A stretch of 64,000 nt of DNA from contig JBICHN010000002.1 of NCBI GenBank assembly GCA_043101845.1, positions 682,001-746,000 of the forward strand, given 5' to 3'. The notes under the pieces were generated by a model. That model was not told the DNA's origin. It was given only the letters and a program-made list of their open reading frames with translations, and ran no database searches. Below, one piece after another: positions 43,565-51,624 of the stretch. The stretch's first letter is position 1. Each line of letters begins with the position of its first letter. Made by a program: the position numbers and the translations under genes. This DNA comes from JBICHN01 sp043101845. Lineage in GTDB: Bacteria > Planctomycetota > Phycisphaerae > Phycisphaerales > UBA5793.

Positions 43565-44947
43565 TCAATCGTCTTCGAATAGATGAGCAAGAATGACATC
43601 GCGTACCGCGACGCACGGTATTTCGTCGGCGTCGAGCATGTCGCCACGCCGGGTGATGATCAGCGGTCGTCGCGAAGGGGGCATGTCGACCCGGCCGTGC
43701 GAGCCGCGCACGAGCGTCGCATCAAGCGGAATGACATCCATCAGTGTTCGCATGCCAAGGGCTTTCCGGAGGAGACGCGTTCCGATCGCGAGCTTCGGGA
43801 AGCGGATCGCGGGATCGAGGAAAAGTTCGACCGGGTCGTAGCCGGGTTTCCGGTGGATGTCGACGGTCCGTGCGAAATCCGGCGCCCGGTCGTCGTCTAG
43901 CCAGTAGTAATACGAGAACCAACTGCCGGATTCGGCGAGCGCCACGATGTCGCCGGACCGGGAGTGGTCGAGTCCGATCTCTCGACGCTCGTCGCCGGCG
44001 AACGCCCGCTCGACGCCCGGCGTTGAGTCGACAAGACGCTGGAATCGATCAATGTCGGCGGGGTCACGCACATAGACATGCGCAATCTGGTGGTCGGCGA
44101 TCGCGAACGCTCGACTCGCGCCCGGATCGAGCAATTCGAGTCCATCTTCAACCCGTACCCGAATGGCGCCGTCGTCACGAAGCCGTCGGTTGAGGTGGAT
44201 CGGACGATCGACGGGTTCGATGCCGTACTCACTCAGAATGATGACTCGTACGCCGCGCGATTCGAAATCTTCGATCAATTCGCCGACGATCGTGTCGATC
44301 GCCGCGACTTCATCGCGGACACTCGCATGCGTTGGTCCGAACTTCTGAAGCGCATAATCAAGATGAGGCAGATAGACGAGCGTCAGCGTCGGATCCACTC
44401 GTCGACTTAGAATCCGGGTCGCGTCGGCGATCCAGCGACTCGACTCAATCGAGGCGGCGGGACCCCAGAATCGAAAGAGCGGAAACTGCCCGAGTTCGGC
44501 CTGAAGCTCGTCACGAATCTCCGGCGGTTCGCTGTAACAGTCAGGGACTTTGCGACCGTCCGCCTTGTACATGGGACGCGGCGTGACGGAGGTCTCGACC
44601 GACGAATACATGTTGTACCACCAGAACATGTTCAGCGTCGTGACGCTCGAGTCGCGCCGACGGGCCGTCTCCCAGACTTTCTCCGCCTCCACCAGGCGAT
44701 TCGACTGTTTCCAGAACATCGGCTCCTGCAGGCGACGGTCAAACCACCCGTTGCCGACGATGCCGTGCTCCCGCGGCTCGGCGCCCGTGAGCATGCTTGA
44801 TTGCACACTGCAGGTGACGGCGGGGTACACCGGGGTGAGTCGACGCGTCAGACCGTCCGTCGCGAACTGAGAGAGGTTCGGCGCATGGTCGCCGAGCAAC
44901 TCTTCGGTCAGTCCGACGACGAGGATGACGGCGGTCGGGTGGGGCAT
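43565..44947 (-). CDS. eboF: EboF-like alkaline phosphatase / phosphodiesterase superfamily protein
   Basis: A 460-residue member of the nucleotide pyrophosphatase/phosphodiesterase branch of the alkaline phosphatase superfamily. It opens with AVILVVGLTEELLGDHAPNL (metal ligand position), the nucleophile region YPAVTCSVQSSMLTGAEP and NGWFDRRLQEPMFWKQSNRLV. Later LPHLDYALQKFGP and ILSEYGIEPVDRP supply further metal ligands. The nucleophile is probably Thr in the TCSVQ segment. No signal peptide is seen. It is the last gene of the ebo-like cluster, where the family is called EboF. Substrate unknown. Confidence 0.85.
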   Translation of the reverse strand: MPHPTAVILVVGLTEELLGDHAPNLSQFATDGLTRRLTPVYPAVTCSVQSSMLTGAEPREHGIVGNGWFDRRLQEPMFWKQSNRLVEAEKVWETARRRDSSVTTLNMFWWYNMYSSVETSVTPRPMYKADGRKVPDCYSEPPEIRDELQAELGQFPLFRFWGPAASIESSRWIADATRILSRRVDPTLTLVYLPHLDYALQKFGPTHASVRDEVAAIDTIVGELIEDFESRGVRVIILSEYGIEPVDRPIHLNRRLRDDGAIRVRVEDGLELLDPGASRAFAIADHQIAHVYVRDPADIDRFQRLVDSTPGVERAFAGDERREIGLDHSRSGDIVALAESGSWFSYYYWLDDDRAPDFARTVDIHRKPGYDPVELFLDPAIRFPKLAIGTRLLRKALGMRTLMDVIPLDATLVRGSHGRVDMPPSRRPLIITRRGDMLDADEIPCVAVRDVILAHLFEDD

Positions 44948-44974
44948 GCGACGAGTGTACCGAAAGATGGCCGC

Positions 44975-45862
44975 TCAACTTCCCAGGATTCGTCGATGAC
45001 CGGCCAGAGTCACCGCGAACAACGCGGCGGTGACGAGGGTGAGATCCGTGCGGTCGAGCGCCGCGAGATACATTCCATCGAACAGAGCGATCGACGCGAG
45101 CCACGCCATCACCGCGTGCACCGGTCGCGCCGGCGTTCGAGTTGAGAACCACACGCCACGCAGAACCCCAACCGTGGCCGCGACCGCGAACACACTGGTT
45201 ACGAACCACGATTCCGGGCGAAGGACGATCAGAGGCAGAAGCCCGAGTGGGGGAAGGATGAGGCCGCCCCACCGGGTCCAGTCGACCTGCGGCCGAGCCT
45301 CGAACCGCGCGATGACGGTGAGCGCGGTGATGTACGCCCACATCGCGCCGGCGATCACGGCGAGTGAAACGGGGTCATCAATCGGCCATGCGATCGCCGC
45401 ACACGCGACCGCATAGACGAGCGCGCGGCAGAGACCCATGAGCGCCACGGCGCCGCTGAACGCTCTGTGCGACCAGTCGTACAACACGATCGCGCCGACG
45501 AGCGCGACTCCGAACAACAACGCGGGCCATCCCATTGGCGCCAGGCTCACGAGGCCCGTCGCGAAAGTAAGAAGGACAAAGATTGTCGCCTGGCCCGGTG
45601 AGATGCGTCCGGACGGAATCGGTCGTCCGGGCCGATCAATCGCGTCGACTTCTCGATCGACCAGGTCGTTGAGCGCCATTCCACCCACATAGAAGAGGCT
45701 GACACCCGTCATGACGAGTGCGACCCGACCCCACTCGAGCGCGGCGCCGGCCGCGACGCCGAGAACGGCTCCAACGAGTGCATTCGAGAGCACCGTCGGA
45801 AGATTCGAAAGGCGCGACAACTCGGAGAACGCGCCCACTCGTTCGGACCACGAACCCGTCAT
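44975..45862 (-). CDS. eboC: EboC-like UbiA-family prenyltransferase
   Basis: A 295-residue membrane protein with eight to nine helices. The first Asp-rich motif is NDLVDREVDAIDRPGRPIPSG, and the second loop reads YDWSHRAFSG rather than a full DxxxD motif, as in ebo-type proteins. UbiA enzymes attach isoprenyl chains to aromatic or sugar acceptors in the membrane. The start overlaps the end of eboE by four bases (ATGA), showing translational coupling. Within ebo clusters this protein is thought to act with EboD and EboE on an unknown membrane-linked metabolite. Confidence 0.88.
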   Translation of the reverse strand: MTGSWSERVGAFSELSRLSNLPTVLSNALVGAVLGVAAGAALEWGRVALVMTGVSLFYVGGMALNDLVDREVDAIDRPGRPIPSGRISPGQATIFVLLTFATGLVSLAPMGWPALLFGVALVGAIVLYDWSHRAFSGAVALMGLCRALVYAVACAAIAWPIDDPVSLAVIAGAMWAYITALTVIARFEARPQVDWTRWGGLILPPLGLLPLIVLRPESWFVTSVFAVAATVGVLRGVWFSTRTPARPVHAVMAWLASIALFDGMYLAALDRTDLTLVTAALFAVTLAGHRRILGS

Positions 45863-47049
45863 GTCGATTCACCGCGGTCGATGAGCGCGCTGAACCATTC
45901 GATCTCATCCGCAATCCCATGAATCAGACTCGGCTCGCCGTACGAGGCGGGCAGCGCCGACCACGCGTAGGTCTCGATTTCCCAACCGGGATTCGAGGAG
46001 GATCCACGCAACGCCTGAATGCACTTCTCGATCTCATCACGCGTCGTCGAGATCGGGCCGATCGCGTCGAGAAAGATCGGGACATGGAAATGGGTGCGCC
46101 ATTCTCCGGTCGGAGCGTTCGCGCACGCTTCGATCGCTTCTGGAAGGTCTTCGAAGAACCGCCGGCCACGGTTTCCCTCGTCCGAAACGACGGTCTGGTG
46201 AAGGTACTTCGGCTCGACGAACTCCCTGAGCGCGTCGAGCGCCGGGGATCGCTCTCGTTCCTCGAATTGATCGAAGTGAACCCGGATCGCCGACGACACC
46301 TGCACCTTGCCGATCAGGACTCCCTGATCCGAATATCGCTCGAGCGCCTCGGACTGCTCTTCGAACATCACCGCGGCATGACAGATGTCGTGGCAGACCC
46401 GGAGATAGCGTCGAGTCCGATCCGGATCGCCGGCGCCTTCGTCGAGTCTGGCGAAGAGGTCATTGACATGCGTCGATCGATCGAGAACGCATCCAGGCTC
46501 CGGTTCAAGGTCGAGATGGATGAGCGCGCCGGTTTCGGCTTCGAGAATACGAAGCGCTTCGACCGCGCGGGAGAGTTGTCGCGTCGCGCGCTCGAGCCGG
46601 CCCGGGTCATCCGCCATGGAGCGCCATCCGATCGGGAGCGTAGAAATACCGCCTTCTCGCGGACCGTCGCCAAGGAGTCGGGCCAGCAGACGCGCCAGAC
46701 GCATCGTGTAGTCGAATCGTGCCGGATCGCTCCAGTCCGGCGAATAGACCCGCTTCTTCACCACGGGCTCGTGAAAGTCGCCAAAGGGGAACCCGTTCAG
46801 CGTGAACACCTGCAACCCGCGTTCGCCAAGCCAGTCGACGAGTCGGTCCGAACCACCCGCATCATTCATCAGGTCAATCGACGACTGGTTCGACAACCAC
46901 AGTCCGAGGGGGAGCGTCGAGCGTCGGAGCCGCTTCCGCACGGGAACGGCAAAGCGATCAAGTTGGTCGAGCGTTTCACCCAGGTCACGCCCGGCGTGAA
47001 CATTTGTGCAGTACCCGATCAGCGTCGACGCGTCCGGTCGGTCAATCAA
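45859..47049 (-). CDS. eboE: EboE-like TIM-barrel 'metabolite traffic' protein
   Basis: A 396-residue protein of the xylose-isomerase-like TIM-barrel superfamily. The opening GYCTNVHAGRDLGETLDQL and the LQVFTLNGFPFGDFHEPVVKKRVYSPDW segment (in pieces) are characteristic of the EboE family. HLDLEPEPG, VCHDICHAAVMFE and WRTHFHVPIFLD contain metal-ligand-like Glu, Asp and His. The reaction is unknown. Its 5' end overlaps eboB by eight bases and its 3' end overlaps eboC by four. Recognition of this protein is the strongest single support for naming the cluster ebo. Confidence 0.9.
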   Translation of the reverse strand: MIDRPDASTLIGYCTNVHAGRDLGETLDQLDRFAVPVRKRLRRSTLPLGLWLSNQSSIDLMNDAGGSDRLVDWLGERGLQVFTLNGFPFGDFHEPVVKKRVYSPDWSDPARFDYTMRLARLLARLLGDGPREGGISTLPIGWRSMADDPGRLERATRQLSRAVEALRILEAETGALIHLDLEPEPGCVLDRSTHVNDLFARLDEGAGDPDRTRRYLRVCHDICHAAVMFEEQSEALERYSDQGVLIGKVQVSSAIRVHFDQFEERERSPALDALREFVEPKYLHQTVVSDEGNRGRRFFEDLPEAIEACANAPTGEWRTHFHVPIFLDAIGPISTTRDEIEKCIQALRGSSSNPGWEIETYAWSALPASYGEPSLIHGIADEIEWFSALIDRGEST

Positions 47050-47845
47050 CGGAGAACTTCCGGCACTGGCTCAGGAAGGACTTCGGATTGTCAAACGAGA
47101 TCTTCCCGATCGTCTTGAGGTCGTGTCCGCGTCGCTTCATCTCGAACTGACACTTCGGCACCGCGAGCGGATCGCTTGGTCCCCAGTCGCCGGCCGAATT
47201 GATCCAGATTCGTTCGTCGCCGTACATCTCGATGATGTCGGCGGCCCTTTGCGGCGTGCACTTCGTTTCGGGATAGAGCGTCATTCCCGCCCAGAATCCT
47301 TCGTCCAGCACGATCTTCACCGTGTGCTCTTCGACATGGTCGATCAGGACGCGGCCGGGGTTGACGCCGCCGTGCCGTTTGATCGCATCCATGATGATTC
47401 GCGTGCCTTTGAGTTTGTCTTCGAGGTGCGGCGTATGGACGAGAATGAGTTGATCATGACGCGCAGCGAGGTCGATGTGCTCCTCGAGGATGGTCAATTC
47501 ATTTCGACTGTTCTTGTTCAGACCGATCTCACCGACGCCGAGCACATTGGGCCGCTCGAGAAACTCGGGGATGATCTGCAGGACTTCACGCGCGAAGCCC
47601 ACATCCTCGGCCTCTTTGGGATTGATGCAGATCCAGGTGAAGTGCTTGATGCCGTAATTCGCCGCCCGGCGCGGCTCCTGTTCAGTGAGATGGCGGAAAT
47701 AGTCGTAGAATCCCTGCGCCGAACTGCGATCGAAGCCGGCCCAGAACGCCGGCTCGGTCAGCGCGACGCACCCGGCGGTCGCCATGCGCTCGTAGTCGTC
47801 GGTCGTTCGCGAGACCATGTGGATGTGCGGGTCGATGTACCTCAC
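47042..47845 (-). CDS. eboB: EboB-like TatD-family hydrolase
   Basis: A 267-residue amidohydrolase-fold protein of the TatD group. It starts YIDPHIHMVSRTTDDYERM with the HxH metal motif, followed by LTEPAFWAGFDRS, GVGEIGLNK (metal Glu), LVHTPH and RVLIDHVEE (later metal His and Asp). These phrases fit the EboB family rather than housekeeping TatD nucleases. Substrate unknown. It overlaps the upstream short protein by four bases and eboE by eight. Confidence 0.9.
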   Translation of the reverse strand: MRYIDPHIHMVSRTTDDYERMATAGCVALTEPAFWAGFDRSSAQGFYDYFRHLTEQEPRRAANYGIKHFTWICINPKEAEDVGFAREVLQIIPEFLERPNVLGVGEIGLNKNSRNELTILEEHIDLAARHDQLILVHTPHLEDKLKGTRIIMDAIKRHGGVNPGRVLIDHVEEHTVKIVLDEGFWAGMTLYPETKCTPQRAADIIEMYGDERIWINSAGDWGPSDPLAVPKCQFEMKRRGHDLKTIGKISFDNPKSFLSQCRKFSVD

Positions 47846-48150
47846 GCCGACCCTCCCGCGTCGCCCCGCCAGGCGCCCGTCGCGCCCTTCTCGCCCGCGG
47901 CCGCGATCGGCTCGGAAGTCGGGTCGCTGAAGAGTTCGAGCACCCGCCGCGCCCGTTCCGGTCGATCGTCGGCGAGAATCTCAATGGCCTGTCGAAAGGC
48001 GCTCATGCGGAAGTCATCGTCGCCTTCGCCCGACCGGTCGAGCCGATCGAGAAACGCAGCGATGTCGATCAACTTCGCCCGGTGCTCCATGAAGTAGAGG
48101 TCGACGACGCGGTCGCGCGGCGCCGGACAGGATGAGTCTTTTGAACTCAT
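47842..48150 (-). CDS. Short helical protein in the EboA position
   Basis: A 102-residue protein with DLYFMEHRAKLIDIAAFLDR (residues 17-36) followed by an Arg/Glu-rich helical stretch and a low-complexity Gly/Ala end. It precedes eboB with a four-base overlap and lies 57 bases after the dehydroquinate-synthase-like gene. Its place suggests EboA, but EboA proteins as I recall them are considerably longer, and I cannot confirm homology. It has no signal peptide or membrane helix. The name EboA is therefore not given. Confidence 0.6.
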   Translation of the reverse strand: MSSKDSSCPAPRDRVVDLYFMEHRAKLIDIAAFLDRLDRSGEGDDDFRMSAFRQAIEILADDRPERARRVLELFSDPTSEPIAAAGEKGATGAWRGDAGGSA

Positions 48151-48207
48151 GTCGCTTCTCCCGTTCCGAGACCAGCGGGATTGCCGGAATCATCCTAGCC
48201 GGGATCG

Positions 48208-49416
48208 TCAATGGCGGGAGGCGCGCTCTCTCAGTCGCCGCAGCGCTTCACTCATCTTCGACTCATCAATCTCGTGGACATCGACCGGCCGGCCGATGGC
48301 GTCGAGCATGGCGACGGTCAGTCGACCTCCGAGATGCTCGCGAAACTCGTCGATTCCCTCGAAGAGCGCGCGATTCGCCATTTCCTCGCGCCAAAGTCGG
48401 AATCCCACGGATTCAAGGAGGTCGATGATTCGCCCCGCGTCCCGCTCACTCAGGCGCCCGGTGAGGAAGGAGTAGATCGAGTCGAGCGCCATGCCGATCG
48501 CGACGGCTTCCCCGTGTCGGACCTCGAAGTTCGAGATCGCTTCGAGCTTGTGCGCGGCCCAATGACCGAAATCGAGCGGCCGCGCCTGTGTCAGTTCGAA
48601 GGGATCCCCGCCCTGCGCGATATGGCGCAGGTGCGCCTCGGCGGATTCCTTCCAGATCGGCTCCGACGCGTCCTCTTCACGCCGGGCAAGCGCCGCGGCG
48701 TTCGCTTCGATCTTGTCGAAGAGCGCAGCGTCTTTCACCAGGCCGACTTTGATCGCCTCCGCGATGCCGCAGCGCCAGTCCGCGTCGGAGAGCGTTCGCA
48801 GGAAGGCGGCGTCGTTCACCACGGCCCACGGAACGGCGAAGACCCCGAGGTAATTCTTCTTCCCGAAACGATTCACGCCGTTCTTGACGCCGACGCCCGA
48901 ATCCGCCTGAGAAAGCGTGGTCGTGGGACAGCGGATCAACCGGACTCCACGATGAGCGATCGCCGCCGCGTACCCGACGACATCAAGCACGGCGCCGCCC
49001 CCGACGGCGAGGACATACGACCGGCGACAGATCTTTGCGTCATGAATGGCCTGCAGAACCGTGTTGAGAATTTCCTCGTCGTTCTTGGCGCGTTCGCCGC
49101 CCGTGACCGTGTGGGGGCCGCCGACGAGTCGCAGTTCGTCGCCGTGGTCGCTTGCGTACGCGTTGATCTGTGCTTCGAGGTCCGGCCAGCCGCTCAGCAG
49201 ACCATCGTCCACGAACGCGACGATCCGCCGCGGGCTCGACGGATCGAGCCCCGCCAGGTCGGCCAGAGTCGGGTTCGACGGGTTGAACACCTCGCGAGTG
49301 AAACGGAGCCGGTGCGTGCAGTCAATCGCGAAGGAGGCGTCGACCGACTCCGTCGCGCGTTGCCCGGGACGGGGCGACCGCGGCGCCATTTCTGAAGGTA
49401 AGCGTTGCAATACCAT
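48208..49416 (-). CDS. eboD: EboD-like 3-dehydroquinate synthase homologue
   Basis: A 402-residue protein of the dehydroquinate synthase family (NAD- and zinc-dependent cyclase). It shows VLAVGGGAVLDVVGYAAA, RCPTTTLSQADSGVGVKNGVN (given in part), CGIAEAIKVGLVKD, and metal ligands in RPLDFGHWAAHKLE and VRHGEAVAIGM. In ebo clusters this homologue forms its own clade and may act on a sugar phosphate other than DAHP. It is the first gene of the minus-strand ebo-like set. A housekeeping AroB role cannot be excluded by sequence alone. Alternative start: ATG at 49389. Confidence 0.88.
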   Translation of the reverse strand: MVLQRLPSEMAPRSPRPGQRATESVDASFAIDCTHRLRFTREVFNPSNPTLADLAGLDPSSPRRIVAFVDDGLLSGWPDLEAQINAYASDHGDELRLVGGPHTVTGGERAKNDEEILNTVLQAIHDAKICRRSYVLAVGGGAVLDVVGYAAAIAHRGVRLIRCPTTTLSQADSGVGVKNGVNRFGKKNYLGVFAVPWAVVNDAAFLRTLSDADWRCGIAEAIKVGLVKDAALFDKIEANAAALARREEDASEPIWKESAEAHLRHIAQGGDPFELTQARPLDFGHWAAHKLEAISNFEVRHGEAVAIGMALDSIYSFLTGRLSERDAGRIIDLLESVGFRLWREEMANRALFEGIDEFREHLGGRLTVAMLDAIGRPVDVHEIDESKMSEALRRLRERASRH

Positions 49417-49651
49417 GACAATAGGCTCAGGGGTTCAAATCCACCAGTAGGGATTCGGCCGTCAATCCATCGCTTCTTAGTGTGTCGGCGAGTCCGCGAT
49501 CATGCGTTTCCAACCAATTTCGGTGGCGACGAACCGGGGCGGTGACTCCAATTCCCTCCTCGAGGTCGGGCGAACGGTCGACGACCGAAGGCGCCTACCC
49601 TAGGACTCGCTCGATCTGACTACTGGCGGACGACGGAGAGGTCTTCTTTCA

Positions 49652-50662
49652 ATGGCACGCACGATCTGTCTCATTCCCGGCGACGGGATTGGCCCTGAGG
49701 TGACGAAAGCGGCGATCGAGGTCGTCGAAGCGGCCGGCGCGGACATCGACTGGGTCGAACTCGACGCCGGCGCCGCCGCGTTCGAAAAGCACGGCGCCGT
49801 CCTGCCCGACGCCACGATCGACGCGATCCGCCAGCACGGCCTCGCGCTCAAGGGGCCGGTGACGACGCCGGTCGGCTCCGGTTTTCGAAGCGTCAATGTC
49901 CAGTTGCGGAAGACCTTCGACCTGTACGCCGCCGTGCGCCCGGTCCGCTCGCTCAATGGAATCAAGACGCGCTACGACAATGTCGAGATCGTCGTCATGC
50001 GCGAGAACACCGAGGGTCTCTACTCCGGCCTCGAGCACGAGGTCGTGCCGGGAGTGGTCGAGAGCCTGAAGATCGCAACACGCACCGGATGTGAGCGGAT
50101 CGCGAAGTACGCCTTCAAGTACGCGCGGAATCGCGGTCGACGCAAGGTCACCGTGTTTCACAAGGCGAACATCATGAAGCTCTCGGACGGACTCTTTCTC
50201 GAGTCCGCCCGGAAGATGTGGGAGGAGTACGGATCGGGGATCGAGTACGAAGAGCTCATTATCGACAACGGCTGCATGCAGATCGTCCGCGATCCTTCAC
50301 AGTTCGATGTGCTCCTGCTCGAGAATCTCTACGGCGATGTGATCAGCGATCTGTGCGCCGGGCTCGTCGGTGGTCTCGGAGTCGTGCCGGGATCGAACAT
50401 CGGCGAGAACTGCGCCATATTCGAAGCGGTGCACGGCAGCGCGCCGGATATCGCGGGCAAGGGAGTCGCGAATCCGCTCGCCCTCATCATGAGCGCCGTC
50501 ATGATGCTCAACCATATCGAGCGCAATTCACCGGCGGAGAAGATCAAGTCGGCGTACAACGCCGTGCTCGCCGAGGGGAATCCCGACGAGATTACGCGCG
50601 ACATCGGCGGGAAGGCGTCCACCATGGACTTCGCGAACGCCCTCATCAAACGAATGACCTGA
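49652..50662 (+). CDS. icd: NAD-type isocitrate/isopropylmalate dehydrogenase family enzyme
   Basis: A 336-residue beta-decarboxylating dehydrogenase. It begins ICLIPGDGIGPEV and has KGPVTTPVGSGFRSVNVQLRK, where the S/N-containing substrate loop matches NAD-dependent isocitrate dehydrogenase rather than LeuB. VVMRENTEGLYSG, FHKANIMKLSDGLF and FEAVHGSAPDIAGKGVANP are also present. It likely makes 2-oxoglutarate in the TCA cycle; homoisocitrate or isopropylmalate use cannot be ruled out. About 235 bp of promoter space separates it from the divergent ebo-like cluster. Confidence 0.88.
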   Translation: MARTICLIPGDGIGPEVTKAAIEVVEAAGADIDWVELDAGAAAFEKHGAVLPDATIDAIRQHGLALKGPVTTPVGSGFRSVNVQLRKTFDLYAAVRPVRSLNGIKTRYDNVEIVVMRENTEGLYSGLEHEVVPGVVESLKIATRTGCERIAKYAFKYARNRGRRKVTVFHKANIMKLSDGLFLESARKMWEEYGSGIEYEELIIDNGCMQIVRDPSQFDVLLLENLYGDVISDLCAGLVGGLGVVPGSNIGENCAIFEAVHGSAPDIAGKGVANPLALIMSAVMMLNHIERNSPAEKIKSAYNAVLAEGNPDEITRDIGGKASTMDFANALIKRMT

Positions 50663-50676
50663 ATCGTTGAACGGGG

Positions 50677-51624
50677 ATGGTGATGCGCACTTGTCGTGTA
50701 TGGATGCTCGGTCCGGCGCTCGGCGTCATTATTTTTTTCATGCTGTCCGGGTGCGCCAGATCCGATCACGAGGCGACTTCGCTCCTCGGAGAGCCGCTCG
50801 AACGACCGGCGCTCTACCCCGAGCGACAGGCCGAGTTCGAACGCAACCTTGAAACGGCTCGAGCCGAGCACGACGCGAACCCCGACGCGGTCGACGCAAT
50901 CGTCTGGTATGGTCGTCGTCTTGCATATCTCGGCCGGTACCGCGACGCGATCGAGGTTTACACCGAGGGCCTGCAGCGCTTCCCGCAGAGCGCCGAACTT
51001 CGACGACACCGCGGACATCGCTACATCACCGTGCGCGAGTTTCATCGCGCCATCGGAGATCTGCGGCTCGCGTCGCTCCTTCTCGAGCGGATTCCCGACC
51101 GGGTCGAGCCCGACGGCATGCCGAACGAGGCTGGAATTCCGCTCACCACACTCCACTCAAACACCTGGTATCACCTCGGACTCGCGCATTACCTGCGGGG
51201 TGAGTGGCGGAAATCGCGGGAGGCGTTCGGTCAGATTCTCGAACTGCCGTCGCTCAATGACGACAATCTCGTGTCGGCGATCTACTGGATGGCGCTGGCG
51301 TCGAAACGACTCGACGATGATCGCGCGGTGGAACTTCTGCTCGATCGTGTCGAAGAGAACATGGCGATCATTGAGAACCACGAATATCACGCCTTGCTGC
51401 TGCACTTCAAAGGTGAGCGTACCGAGGTCGATCTGCTCGGTGGCGAAGCCGATACCGTCGGCTCGGCCACGACCATGTACGGTGTGGGCGCGTGGCGCCT
51501 GGTGAACGGCAATTCAACCGGCGCGCTTGAGCTGTTTGAGGCGATCGTCGCGAATGAGGTGAGCTGGCCCGCGTTCGGACATATTGCAGCCGAAGCGGAG
51601 CTGAGTCGATGGGAGAACCGATGA
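50677..51624 (+). CDS. TPR-containing lipoprotein
   Basis: A 315-residue protein with a lipoprotein signal: hydrophobic stretch LGPALGVIIFFMLSGCARS with the lipobox Cys at about residue 26. TPR-like helices follow (VWYGRRLAYLGRYRDAIEVYTEGLQRFP and WYHLGLAHYLRGEWRKSREAF in pieces). The function is unknown. The stop overlaps the next start (ATGA), so it is translationally coupled to the cysteine-desulfurase-like enzyme, an unusual pairing of an envelope lipoprotein with a soluble PLP enzyme. Confidence 0.8.
   Translation: MVMRTCRVWMLGPALGVIIFFMLSGCARSDHEATSLLGEPLERPALYPERQAEFERNLETARAEHDANPDAVDAIVWYGRRLAYLGRYRDAIEVYTEGLQRFPQSAELRRHRGHRYITVREFHRAIGDLRLASLLLERIPDRVEPDGMPNEAGIPLTTLHSNTWYHLGLAHYLRGEWRKSREAFGQILELPSLNDDNLVSAIYWMALASKRLDDDRAVELLLDRVEENMAIIENHEYHALLLHFKGERTEVDLLGGEADTVGSATTMYGVGAWRLVNGNSTGALELFEAIVANEVSWPAFGHIAAEAELSRWENR

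Noticed and set aside
45718..47118. 466-codon plus-strand frame across the ebo-like cluster
   Set aside because: It crosses two well-supported overlapping minus-strand genes (eboC end, eboE) and has no recognisable domain.
48208..49416. Plain housekeeping aroB
   Set aside because: Not excluded, but the tight linkage with EboB, EboE, EboC and EboF homologues on the same strand makes the EboD role more likely.
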